From assembly GCA_030745875.1 (NCBI GenBank), contig JASLNT010000016.1, positions 85,723-149,722 on the forward strand: DNA of 64,000 nucleotides, written 5' to 3'. Shown here piece after piece: positions 56,145 through 63,910 of this stretch (position 1 is its first letter; each line of letters starts with the position of its first letter). The position numbers and the translations under genes are program-made. The notes under the pieces were generated by a model that did no database searches, was not told the origin of the DNA, and was given only the letters and a program-made list of their open reading frames with translations. Origin of the DNA: Phycisphaerae bacterium (lineage in GTDB: Bacteria; Planctomycetota; Phycisphaerae; SM23-33).

Positions 56145-56988
56145 TCTTTCTCTTTTTTTTTACTGTTTCGGCATACGCCTTGGCATACCTTTTCCCAAGT
56201 ATAATATACGACTTTCGGTCGAAATGGACCATATGACCATCTGGCGACGAACAGCCCGTTGACTCCGCAAATCCCGTGTGTTTCACCTTTTTGGGCAATG
56301 AGCGAAGAACTCCGCGCACTTTTTCTATTCTCTTCACCCGATCCGGTTTGCGGTGGTCTTTGCCCGTGCCGTAGAATTCAGCAAGGTTTCCCACAATGAA
56401 AGGCAGCTTATCATTCGCCAGGTCTTTCCGCACATCTGCTATAAGTTGCTGCAGCTTTTGGTCGTAGGAGTCGGCTTTCGCTTGGCTGATGGTGTCTGAT
56501 TCTCCCTGGTGCCATAGCACCCCCTTGATAACACCTCGCGTCATGGCGTGTTGGGCCTTTTTGATTGCATTGGAATAGGTTGGAGTTCCCTTTTTCAGTT
56601 TATCAATTCCAGCTCCTCCCCAGGCCACGGGTATCAACCCAACCGTAACGCCGGGCTTGTTCTTCAGGTACTCTACTGCAAAGGGAATGCCCAGCCCGAA
56701 GCGATCTGACTTGAGTCTGTTATGAAGCGGATGGGAGGCCGGTCTCCATCTGAACTTCCCCTTGGCCTTAGTGGGCAGTTTCACCACATAGGGAACCGGT
56801 TTCCGGTCTTCAGCCAACATCATGGCATATCCGGACATATTCGATTGCCCCATTAAGAGGAACACATGGAAGTTCTCCTTTGATGAAGGAATCTCCCACG
56901 CTTTTGCATCCTGCTTGTCGTCCGCCGCCAGCACCGAACCAGACAGCAGAGCACACAATACAACGCACAAGGGGCTAGCCAGTTTCAT
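56095..56988 (-). CDS. Cassette gene: secreted sialate-O-acetylesterase/CE6-like esterase
   Basis: A 297-aa protein with a signal peptide (residues 1-22, VVLCALLSGSVLAA). It is an SGNH/SASA (DUF303, CE6-like) esterase: FLLMGQSNMSGYA with the nucleophilic Ser, WHQGESD (block III), and DGHMVHFD with the catalytic His near the C-terminus. It should remove acetyl groups from sugars or sialic-acid-like residues outside the cytoplasm. ATG 56988 has CGGAGATT upstream; the open frame further up runs through attC site 2 and is rejected. It occupies the cassette between sites 1 and 2. Confidence 0.85.
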   Translation of the reverse strand: MKLASPLCVVLCALLSGSVLAADDKQDAKAWEIPSSKENFHVFLLMGQSNMSGYAMMLAEDRKPVPYVVKLPTKAKGKFRWRPASHPLHNRLKSDRFGLGIPFAVEYLKNKPGVTVGLIPVAWGGAGIDKLKKGTPTYSNAIKKAQHAMTRGVIKGVLWHQGESDTISQAKADSYDQKLQQLIADVRKDLANDKLPFIVGNLAEFYGTGKDHRKPDRVKRIEKVRGVLRSLPKKVKHTGFAESTGCSSPDGHMVHFDRKSYIILGKRYAKAYAETVKKKRKSRQNAPADAKRPQPRA

Positions 56989-57002
56989 TTTCAATCTCCG
57001 TA

Positions 57003-57083
57003 AGCCAACGTTTAAGCTCTGCGGTCCGCCGTGTCGAAGACCCGCCTCCGGCGGGGCGGATCCGCTGGAGCGTCTTGTTATCT
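57003..57083 (-). other. attC site 2
   Basis: About 81 bases. The minus-strand 5' box is GATAACAAG, and the 3' end AAACGTTGGCTT. A 45-base centre (57018-57062) is identical to that of site 6 and can fold as a long hairpin (GCGGATCC...GGACCGC type arms around CCGCCGGAGGCGG). Confidence 0.85.
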
Positions 57084-57154
57084 TCTTCTTTCTATATTTC
57101 AACCAATCTTCGTAAGCAACAACAAAAGAGGGACCAGTGGGGACTGCCGACAAC

Positions 57155-57442
57155 TCAACCTTCTCTTGCTCTATTGATCTCAGCTTCCGTTAGCTCATTG
57201 GGATAGAGATCATGTCCTTTTGCCCACGGCCCACCATAGATCAGGTCCATAGTATCGACAATTGAATCATACCGATCATCGTTTGGATCCCATCGCTGTT
57301 GTAATTCCGAGAAGATGACAAACAGATCTATTTGTGCCACGCCTTCATCACGCAAAGCAGTTGCGACTTCTAGAAGACGAGTAGCATGATCCTCGCACTC
57401 AAGTGCTTCTCGGACCATCAATCTGTGTTCATTGGAGATCAT
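57155..57442 (-). CDS. Cassette gene: small acidic protein of unknown function
   Basis: A 95-aa acidic soluble protein (MISNEHRLMVREALECED, later QQRWDPNDDRYDSIVDTMD). No signal peptide, membrane segment or recognised domain. Size and lack of relatives are typical of integron cassette proteins. The ATG lies nine bases from attC site 3 and has AGGAAA close upstream. The open frame upstream runs through site 3 and is not used. Its stop is 71 bases before site 2. Confidence 0.7.
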   Translation of the reverse strand: MISNEHRLMVREALECEDHATRLLEVATALRDEGVAQIDLFVIFSELQQRWDPNDDRYDSIVDTMDLIYGGPWAKGHDLYPNELTEAEINRAREG

Positions 57443-57450
57443 TTTCCTGA

Positions 57451-57518
57451 AGATAACGTTTCGTGTCATCGGCGCCGCTGGTCCCGATGTACATCGGGAT
57501 TGCACACGGTTGTTATGC
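57451..57518 (-). other. attC site 3
   Basis: 68 bases. The minus-strand 5' box GCATAAC and 3' end GTTATCT are inverse copies. Inner arms are CGTGTGCAATC and GATGACACGAAACG. The left part (CGTTTCGTGTCATCGGCG on the plus strand) is shared with sites 7 and 9. Confidence 0.85.
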
Positions 57519-57600
57519 GTTCTTATCGGACCGCCCGCTCGCGCCAGTATCTCGCGCCACCGGTGAGCGTGTCAACTGTGGCTGCTCCCTCGGGGCTCAA
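57519..57600 (-). repeat. Diverged repeat next to attC 3 (copy 1)
   Basis: This stretch aligns with 63911-64000: shared blocks TCGGACC, CAGTATCTCGCGCCA and GTCAACTGTGG in the same order and at the same distance from an identical GTTATGC box. It is probably the 3' non-coding end of related cassettes. 57601-57835 holds no gene on either strand that I can support. Confidence 0.6.
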
Positions 57601-57835
57601 GCACTACGAGAATCTATCAACTCCATCGTCAAACCAGGCTCAATCCGCCCTCAAATTGGACCCTGGAACTCCCTGGTCCGTCACAGAGATGTCGAATGAA
57701 TAGTTCATGTCTGGTTATATCAGCCCATCTTCTTGTCGATAAACACCTATGGACGGAATTGGCGCATCTTGTAGAACACCGAGTGCTCTGGCTGCGAGAC
57801 GTTCCGCAGGCGAAACAAGCGGAGGAAAACGACTT

Positions 57836-58252
57836 ATGAACTTAAAGAAGACCGTGTTTAGGATAGTCCATACTCTCATAGTAGCGGTCATGCTGAGTAT
57901 CTTGGGATACAGTCTAATCTCCCAGTGGGGCCCGCCCGTAATGGATGCCAAGTTCTCCAATCTGGCGACGAATCTGCAGTCAATTCGCACACAGTTGAGA
58001 CTGTACAAGAGGGATCACAACGGGAAATACCCCACGGACATCACCGCTCAACTGACCGGCGAGACTGATCCTGACGGGACAATCAACCCCTCGGGCGCCT
58101 ACGGCCCGTATTTCCGGCAGTTTCCACGCAATCCGTTTGTTGACGACCCTGTCGAGGGCGTCAAGACCAGCGGTGGATCCGGGGAGGGATGGTCTTACGA
58201 TTCGGTAACAGGCATGTTCCGCGCCAATACGGCCGGACACGAGGACCTGTAG
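57836..58252 (+). CDS. Cassette gene in reverse orientation: pseudopilin-like protein
   Basis: A 138-aa protein with one N-terminal hydrophobic segment (FRIVHTLIVAVMLSILGYSLI) followed by a GspG-like globular part: SNLATNLQSIRTQLRLYK, NGKYPTDITAQL, ending GWSYDSVTGMFRAN. This resembles the type II secretion major pseudopilin family in planctomycetes, but the canonical Gly-Phe-Thr-Leu-Ile-Glu prepilin start is absent. It may be membrane-anchored without processing. GGAGG lies upstream of the ATG. It is the only gene in the array on the plus strand, opposite to the attC direction. Confidence 0.65.
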   Translation: MNLKKTVFRIVHTLIVAVMLSILGYSLISQWGPPVMDAKFSNLATNLQSIRTQLRLYKRDHNGKYPTDITAQLTGETDPDGTINPSGAYGPYFRQFPRNPFVDDPVEGVKTSGGSGEGWSYDSVTGMFRANTAGHEDL

Positions 58253-58309
58253 CCCAACTTTGCGTAAGGAACGGGACATTCCCGCACGATCAGGCGTCGC
58301 CCGGCCTCC

Positions 58310-58368
58310 GCCAACGTCCAAGCTCAGCGGCGCCGCCCCGCGGGGCCCGCAGAAGCAATTGGTTGGCC
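58310..58368 (-). other. attC site 4
   Basis: 59 bases. The minus-strand 5' box is GGCCAACCAATTG and the 3' end GGACGTTGGC. Inner arms are TGCTTCTGCGG and CCGCTGAGCTTGG around CCCCGCGGGG. Confidence 0.85.
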
Positions 58369-58443
58369 AGGCCATTCCGGTTCCGATTCTCCTCTTCCAT
58401 TCACTCGTTGTCGTGATCGGGTTCGGAGTCGACTGACTCGGAT

Positions 58444-60381
58444 TCAGTTGAAGTCCAGGACCTTCTTTCTCTTGCCTTTGCTGATGGTAACGACACCGCT
58501 TCTGTAGTCAGCATTCAGGAAGGGGCTGTCATAGACCTTGTCCGGAGCGTAGTTGACCGGCTTGCCGTTGATAGTCGGTTTCTTCCTGTAGCTGGTATCT
58601 AGCGTCAGAACATCACCGTAGATCGTCTGGTAGCTGAATATCTTCCCCTCGAAGCCCACTTTGCAGGCTTTCACTTTTGCCTTGAACGCATCGAAGTTCT
58701 TCACGTCGCGCTTCGCCATCACCTCCAGGACTACCGGCGCGTATTCATTCTCGGGCGTCATGACCCAGCCGGGCGGTGTCCGGAACTTCGCTCCTTCCGT
58801 CTTGGTTCCCTCGAAGCTGCGGTCGCCGAGTTTGAAGCCTCCCTTGCCGACGCGGATAGCAGCGTAAGCTTCCGGGGCTTCGACGAAGACAATGCCGTCC
58901 TGGGAAACAGGTTTGCTCAGGCCGCTGGTCGACATCCAGACCATCATCTCTGCAGCGCCCTTGTTGTGCTTGAGTTTCTGGGTGACCAGACTGCCCTTGC
59001 TCTGCACCGACCAGAACTGATTGAAGGCTACGCGATTGTCCTTTGCCCGGGGGACAGGAACGATCCGCGGATCGTGCTGGCCGGCGAAGATCACGCCCTG
59101 CCAGCGGCTCTGACTGCTGATCATGACCCAATCGGCCAAAGGCCTGGCCTCAGTCATCGGCGTGCCAAGGATAAACGCCGGATCGCAGTAGCTGTATCGC
59201 AGTATGCCCCCGCCATCCGTGCGGAACTCGTTTGGCCGCTGGTCGGGACGATCCATATGCCGGAATGTGTGTCCCTGTTTTCCCAGGCCCTGTACCCGTT
59301 GGCGAATCTCGTACGTGCCGCGTCCTGCAGTGTCGCGCGCGATGTCAGCGACAACCGCAGGCGGACGATACTTGCTGAGAAGAGCCCCTACGTCATGACC
59401 GTTCAGCTCCGGTTGTTGGCCGATAGCGAAATAGAGCCATGCAAGCACCGCGTTTCCGTGCTTCCGGCTCTGGGTGAACGCGTTATTGCCCTTGATGCGC
59501 GATCCCCCACCGCCCATGTGCCCCATGATCTGCTCTTGGGCCCAGTACGCGAAATAGAGATCGAGAATCATCCCGGCGGCGCGTTTCACGTCCTTATCCC
59601 CGAAATCGTAGAAGTTGTAGAACCCCTTGATGAGCGTGCTGTTGTATCCGTCACTTCTCATCTCAACGCAGATGCCCCTGCCGGCGCGCTGACGACAATA
59701 CTCGACGAAGTACTCATTCCAGGCTTTGAAATGCTCCGACAGTGTTGCGCCGTCATCGCACTTCTTGCCGCGATACTCCGGGGTGTCCTTGGCGTACTTT
59801 GCGAAGTGCCAATGGCAAGTGAAATCCATGGCGTGATGGTTCTCGGAACTGTAGATGTGCCATGTCTTGGACTTCTTGTATTCAGCCTTACCAAGCCAGG
59901 CGCATTTCTTCGTGTAGATCCACATGTACTTGAGTACGGCTGACTCGGTGGCCCTGGTGATTCGGCCGGCATGAACGCTGCCTTTCGGGCCATACATCTC
60001 GAGCAGGCGCAGGACGATCTCTGCGTGCCAGTGGAAGCTGTCGCGGTCGCAGATAGTCAGCGGGTTATCCAGGTAGTATTGCGCGTTCTCCACAAGAGCG
60101 GCGTTCGCGTCGTTGAGTTTCTCGTTCAGGTGCAGACAGCGCGCCGCAAACGCCATGATGGAATAGGAGTAACCGCGCACGTATGGGCCGCGCCCCTTGC
60201 TCAGCGGCGGTCTCTTCCTGGCGCGTTTCAGTGGTTTACCCGCCTCGGCTCGGATGACCGCATCAGCGCGCTTCGGGAATCCGGCCAGTACTTCTTCCGG
60301 TGTAGGCGTGTCAGCCATCGATGCTGCTCCTCCGGTCAGCATAACCGTCCCAACGACCATCATCCATGCTGTTCGCTGCAT
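58444..60381 (-). CDS. Cassette gene: secreted 645-aa toroid/beta-sandwich protein
   Basis: A large cassette protein with a signal peptide (residues 1-24). The N-terminal half is an alpha/alpha toroid with SSENHHAMDFTCHWHFAK and EMRSDGYNSTLIKGFYNF. The C-terminal half is beta-rich (WVMISSQSRWQGVIFAG, VFVEAPEAYAAIRVGKGG). This two-part layout is that of chondroitin/heparin-type lyases and related glycan-active proteins, but no catalytic set was identified. ATG 60381 has GGAGG about ten bases upstream. At 1.9 kb it is unusually long for a cassette ORF. 60382-60600 holds nothing further that I can support. Confidence 0.65.
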   Translation of the reverse strand: MQRTAWMMVVGTVMLTGGAASMADTPTPEEVLAGFPKRADAVIRAEAGKPLKRARKRPPLSKGRGPYVRGYSYSIMAFAARCLHLNEKLNDANAALVENAQYYLDNPLTICDRDSFHWHAEIVLRLLEMYGPKGSVHAGRITRATESAVLKYMWIYTKKCAWLGKAEYKKSKTWHIYSSENHHAMDFTCHWHFAKYAKDTPEYRGKKCDDGATLSEHFKAWNEYFVEYCRQRAGRGICVEMRSDGYNSTLIKGFYNFYDFGDKDVKRAAGMILDLYFAYWAQEQIMGHMGGGGSRIKGNNAFTQSRKHGNAVLAWLYFAIGQQPELNGHDVGALLSKYRPPAVVADIARDTAGRGTYEIRQRVQGLGKQGHTFRHMDRPDQRPNEFRTDGGGILRYSYCDPAFILGTPMTEARPLADWVMISSQSRWQGVIFAGQHDPRIVPVPRAKDNRVAFNQFWSVQSKGSLVTQKLKHNKGAAEMMVWMSTSGLSKPVSQDGIVFVEAPEAYAAIRVGKGGFKLGDRSFEGTKTEGAKFRTPPGWVMTPENEYAPVVLEVMAKRDVKNFDAFKAKVKACKVGFEGKIFSYQTIYGDVLTLDTSYRKKPTINGKPVNYAPDKVYDSPFLNADYRSGVVTISKGKRKKVLDFN

Positions 60382-60600
60382 CACCTGTTGTCCTCCGATC
60401 GGACCATTCTTCGTCTGGAGTTCCATCGCTATCTACCCGATGCCCTGCCCCGGGTCGTTCTATCTGGACTCTTCTCGCCAAAGTCTACGCCATCGCCGAC
60501 TACGACTACAACAACCATTCGGTCCGTCTGGGATCTCACTGACAACGACAACGGGCCGAATCATCTTGCTCGCGCCATCAGGCGCCCATCTCATCTTCCC

Positions 60601-60663
60601 GCCAACGTTTGAGTTAACAGGATGCCGCGCTAGCGGCATTGCTGTTGAACGTCTGGTTAAAGG
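60601..60663 (-). other. attC site 5
   Basis: 63 bases. The minus-strand 5' box is CCTTTAACC and the 3' end AAACGTTGGC. Arms CGTTCAACAG and CTGTTAACTCAAACG flank the hairpin ATGCCGC-TAGC-GCGGCAT. It is the most canonical site of the set. The stop of the next gene lies within it. Confidence 0.9.
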
Positions 60664-61130
60664 CTGGCGAATACCGCCAGTATCTCCTCGGTGGACGCCA
60701 ACGCGTTATTGTCGATTTCCGCATCCCAGTCTAACTCGACCTCGGCGGCCAAGACGTTGTATCTCTCAACCTGATCATCGGAAACAGGAATGTGCTCTGC
60801 ATTGCTCCGCGTCCGCACCCTTTGCAGACAGGTGTCCAACTCGACCTTGATGCGCACGTATTTCACGCCGTACTTCGCGGCAAGGTTGGTCCGTAAGCGC
60901 TCGAAACCGGGACCGCTGCCCAGACTTTCGATCATGACGGAGTCAGTGTCGGCAAGGGCCCGGTCGACTTCGCTCTCGACTCTCGCCCAGCCGTCCTGGC
61001 CAGGCTCCAACGACAGCCACAGGGGCTCAACCCGGAGGAAGGCCATGCCCGTTTGTCGTGCCACGACGGCGCCGATATGAGTCTTGCCAGATCCCTTCGG
61101 CCCGATCAGCATCACCACTGTCTTACTCAC
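60657..61130 (-). CDS. Cassette gene: P-loop kinase/AAA_33-like protein
   Basis: A 157-aa cytoplasmic protein with Walker A MLIGPKGSGKTHIG (residues 7-20), and a mid-region DSVMIESLGSGPGFER that may serve as the second acceptor site. A C-terminal helical part (CLQRVRTRSNAEHIPV) matches LID/arginine regions of shikimate/gluconate-type kinases. Substrate unknown. The GTG start has no ribosome site, as is common in cassettes. The stop is inside attC site 5. Confidence 0.75.
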   Translation of the reverse strand: MSKTVVMLIGPKGSGKTHIGAVVARQTGMAFLRVEPLWLSLEPGQDGWARVESEVDRALADTDSVMIESLGSGPGFERLRTNLAAKYGVKYVRIKVELDTCLQRVRTRSNAEHIPVSDDQVERYNVLAAEVELDWDAEIDNNALASTEEILAVFASL

Positions 61131-61139
61131 TGAGTGTTG

Positions 61140-61221
61140 CCTTTAACGTTGCAGTTCTGCGGTCCGCCGTGTCGAAGACCCGCCTCCGGCGGGGCGGATC
61201 TGCTGGATCGCCTTGTCAGGT
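61140..61221 (-). other. attC site 6
   Basis: About 82 bases. The minus-strand 5' box is CCTGACAAGG and the 3' end CAACGTTAAAGGC. The central 45 bases (61156-61200) are identical to those of site 2 at 57018-57062. Confidence 0.85.
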
Positions 61222-61261
61222 GTTTTCCTCTCCACAATACAGAACAGATATTCTACAGGTT

Positions 61262-62059
61262 TCATGCAGGCTTTACCGCTATGAGGACGGCTGCGTTGAT
61301 GTAGTCGCTGTAGCGATTGAATGCTTGACGTATTCCCCGGATTCGCCTGCGCGCCGAGGAAGATGCGATCACTCGAGAAGCAAATTTCAGTCCTCCCCAC
61401 AGTCCTTCATCCTGGATCATTCGTTTCGGCTCCAACAGATGCATTGGGGCCTCATTGGCGCCGCTAACAGAGAATCCCGCTTCCTCCAACAGCATTCGCC
61501 ACTCCTTAAGGGTTAACGGGCGCGCCGCGACTCGTAGCACATCCTTCAACGTGCTTTCTATCTCCGTCGTAATGTCGGCCGACAAGTTGTCCTTTAGACA
61601 CGTCTCATGTATGCCATACCGACCTCCCGGCGCCAATAGTCGATATGCCTCTTGGGCAATCTTCCGCTTTGTTTCCTTTGTCTGCATTGTTAACATTGCC
61701 TCACCAAAAACTACAGATGCACAACCATCATCCAGCCCTGTTTCTTGTGCCGTTCCAACTACGCACTGACCCAACCCCCCGTGACGAAGAATCTCTTGAA
61801 CATTCTGTTGCGAGGCCCGACTTCGCTCCACTGCAGTATATGATTGAGGCAAAAGCTCTAAAATCAATCTGGTGGTGGCTCCCCGGCCAGGCGCGAGTTC
61901 AACCACGTTATCATTCTCGCCAACTCGAAGCTCCTCCAGCATCGTGCGCGTCAACTCCATGCCTCCAGGGCGCATGGTCGTTTTGCCTAGGCGGAACAGG
62001 ACTTCGTACGCAGGCGCGCGATTATAATCAATTCTCCTGTCTTCTCTATTCTTGTCCAT
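61262..62059 (-). CDS. Cassette gene: class I SAM-dependent methyltransferase
   Basis: A 265-aa cytoplasmic enzyme. Motif I is VVELAPGRGATTR (SAM site, about residues 53-65), then TAVERSRASQQNV (motif II) and ASVVFGEAMLTMQ, with post-core LAPGGRYGIHETCL. It resembles small-molecule or lipid methyltransferases; substrate unknown. The ATG lies nine bases from attC site 7. It fills the cassette between sites 6 and 7. Confidence 0.82.
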   Translation of the reverse strand: MDKNREDRRIDYNRAPAYEVLFRLGKTTMRPGGMELTRTMLEELRVGENDNVVELAPGRGATTRLILELLPQSYTAVERSRASQQNVQEILRHGGLGQCVVGTAQETGLDDGCASVVFGEAMLTMQTKETKRKIAQEAYRLLAPGGRYGIHETCLKDNLSADITTEIESTLKDVLRVAARPLTLKEWRMLLEEAGFSVSGANEAPMHLLEPKRMIQDEGLWGGLKFASRVIASSSARRRIRGIRQAFNRYSDYINAAVLIAVKPA

Positions 62060-62068
62060 AACTTCTAC

Positions 62069-62128
62069 ACCTAACGTTTCGTGTCATCGGCGTCGCTTGT
62101 CGGCGTCCGCTGGAGTGTCTTGTTCGGC
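62069..62128 (-). other. attC site 7
   Basis: 60 bases. The minus-strand 5' box is GCCGAAC and the 3' core a perfect GTTAGGT (62075-62069). Plus-strand CGTTTCGTGTCATCGGCG is shared with sites 3 and 9. The end of the propeller gene (stop at 62084) lies inside it. Confidence 0.88.
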
Positions 62129-63190
62129 TTTTTTCTCTTTGTTTCCTGCAGGCGGCGAGAGCGGAAGATTCAGCCAGGCCAAGCCTATGCTCCGTTTCAT
62201 ATGGCTGGTGCTGTCGCCGCCGGGGGCGTCGTAGAACAACGCCAACCTCTTGCCGACTTGAACAACAGACGGCAGGCCGATGCACTTGTTTGACCAGGTG
62301 CAGTTCTTACCGTCAAGGACCACCGCCTTGTTGTTCGGGTCCCATTTGTTCAGATCCTTGCTCCAATACACCCAGACCGCGTCAGTGTACTCGCCGCGAT
62401 CAACGCCAATGTGATTAGTGAAGAGGAACCATGTTTTATTCGTTTTTTCGTAGTAGAACGTCGAGTTTTCGATCTGCTCTTCGAGGGGGACGATCGGCTT
62501 GGGATCGACAGTCCACGGCCCGTCGAGGTCCTTGGTCCGGGCGATCCCCAATGTCCTTTTGATTCCGCCCTTACGCGTTGAGGCGCTGAAGAATTGAAGA
62601 TACTCGTCGCCATGTTTGATCACCTGGCCGGGACTGGCGGTGGTTGAATAGTAGGTTCCCGGCTTGGGGCGGAAAGGAACAATCGTCTTCTGCTTGATCC
62701 ACGGACCGGAGGCGCTGATCCCTTTGGCCTTCATTGTAAGATACGGAAACGCTGGAATCAGGTTCGGCCGCGCCGTTACGTTTGGTGTTCCGAGGTAGAA
62801 CATGTGCCACTTCTCGCCGTCGCGATAGGTAACGCCATAGCAAGCGCCCTTCGAGTCGCCTTCGCCCGGGCGGCCAAGATCGAGGATGGGGCCCTTCTTG
62901 GCCCACTTGACCAAATCCCTGCTTACCGCCAGCGAGCAGAGCCATCCTTTCGGCCCGGCCGCGTCGTAATGCATGTAATAAACGCCATCATCCTCGAACA
63001 CCCAAACATCACGAGCGCCCAGTATATCGCATTTGCCCGGTCCGTCACCGTAGCGAAGCACCATACCGTGATCTTTTGCGTTCAGTCTCAACGTAGCCGC
63101 CGGCCGCCCGTCGCGGTATTTGGGCGATTCCCCAGCCGACACGGCTAGCGCTGCGATGAGCACGACTGACATTGTAAGCCTCGTCATCAT
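62084..63190 (-). CDS. Cassette gene: secreted GH43/GH32-like five-blade propeller
   Basis: A 368-aa protein with a signal peptide (residues 1-19, VLIAALAVSAGES). It has repeated propeller motifs like those of clan GH-F/GH-J hydrolases: ARDVWVFEDDGVYYMHYDA, DLVKWAKKGPIL, KWHMFYLGTP, ARTKDLDGPWT, DLNKWDPNN. The Asp in ARDVW and Glu in QIENSTFYY are plausible catalytic acids. It probably cleaves or binds arabinan, xylan or fructan-type glycans; substrate unknown. The Lys/Asp-rich C-terminus runs into attC site 7. Confidence 0.72.
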   Translation of the reverse strand: MMTRLTMSVVLIAALAVSAGESPKYRDGRPAATLRLNAKDHGMVLRYGDGPGKCDILGARDVWVFEDDGVYYMHYDAAGPKGWLCSLAVSRDLVKWAKKGPILDLGRPGEGDSKGACYGVTYRDGEKWHMFYLGTPNVTARPNLIPAFPYLTMKAKGISASGPWIKQKTIVPFRPKPGTYYSTTASPGQVIKHGDEYLQFFSASTRKGGIKRTLGIARTKDLDGPWTVDPKPIVPLEEQIENSTFYYEKTNKTWFLFTNHIGVDRGEYTDAVWVYWSKDLNKWDPNNKAVVLDGKNCTWSNKCIGLPSVVQVGKRLALFYDAPGGDSTSHMKRSIGLAWLNLPLSPPAGNKEKKAEQDTPADADKRRR

Positions 63191-63208
63191 CTACTTGTTC
63201 TTTCTCTT

Positions 63209-63272
63209 TGCCGAACGTCTAAGCTCAGCGGTCCCGACGCACGTCGGGGTCCGTTGGACACGCTGGTTACCG
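63209..63272 (-). other. attC site 8
   Basis: About 64 bases. The minus-strand 5' box is CCGGTAACCAG and the 3' end AGACGTTCGGC. The centre forms ACCCCGACG-TGCGTCGGGAC. Arms are CGTGTCCAACGGA and CCGCTGAGCTTAGACG. Confidence 0.8.
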
Positions 63273-63277
63273 GTCGA

Positions 63278-63697
63278 TCACTTGGCTTTCTTGCCCTGCC
63301 AGGTTCCGTCGCCGTCGTCGGCCTCCCATGTACCGCTGAAGTTCGACAGGTCTTCGGAGAACGTTGCGGTTATGACGCCTTGGCGATCTTCCATGTCGAC
63401 CCATGTGCACTTGAACTTCCTGTCGCCGACTACGGTGAAATCCTTCAAAATGCCGGTGTACTCCATTCCGCCGCCGTCCACTCTGTAGGTTCCGCTGACC
63501 TTGTCGCCGGCGACCTTGAACCATGTCGTCCCCTCGGCCCCGTTTCCGCTTTCGGAGATTATCCCGGGGTATTCACCGGCGATCTTCAACTGCCAACCGG
63601 CGGATTTCGCCGACGGACCGTCCAGAGTATTGTTGCATCCGACCACAAAACCGATCGAGATCGCCATGAACAAAGCAAACAGTAGATTAGTCTTCAT
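63278..63697 (-). CDS. Cassette gene: small lipoprotein
   Basis: A 139-aa lipoprotein. The signal peptide ends IGFVVGCNN, a lipobox with Cys21. The mature part is beta-rich with repeated short motifs (GTTWFKVAGDKVSGTYRVDG, FSGTWEADDGDGTWQGK) such as occur in small beta-barrel binding proteins. No catalytic residues. AAGGAGAACGAA precedes the ATG. A possible own promoter is TTGACC, 17 bases, TAGGCT, inside the leader between it and attC site 9. Confidence 0.75.
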   Translation of the reverse strand: MKTNLLFALFMAISIGFVVGCNNTLDGPSAKSAGWQLKIAGEYPGIISESGNGAEGTTWFKVAGDKVSGTYRVDGGGMEYTGILKDFTVVGDRKFKCTWVDMEDRQGVITATFSEDLSNFSGTWEADDGDGTWQGKKAK

Positions 63698-63854
63698 TTC
63701 GTTCTCCTTTCGCAGTTAGCGCTTAGTAGAATCTTCGGAGCCTACAAAACTACGACCCGCTGGTCAATTATCACCACGGGTTAATTGGCGTAGAAGACGG
63801 AAGCTGGAAAACGGGTCGTGGTTCGCAGCGGCGAAAACACTCCTGAGGCACTGA

Positions 63855-63910
63855 CAGTCACGTTTCGTGTCATCGGCGCCGCAGGCGTCCGTTGCACACG
63901 CTTGTTATGC
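63855..63910 (-). other. attC site 9
   Basis: About 56 bases. The minus-strand 5' box is GCATAAC, identical to site 3. The 3' end is the degenerate GTGACTG. Arms are CGTGTGCAACGGACGC and GATGACACGAAACG. It is the least canonical 3' core of the nine. Confidence 0.72.

Noticed and set aside
57463..57703. Plus-strand frames across attC 3 and the repeat
   Set aside because: They run through a recombination site and a non-coding repeat and have no ribosome site or homologous domain.
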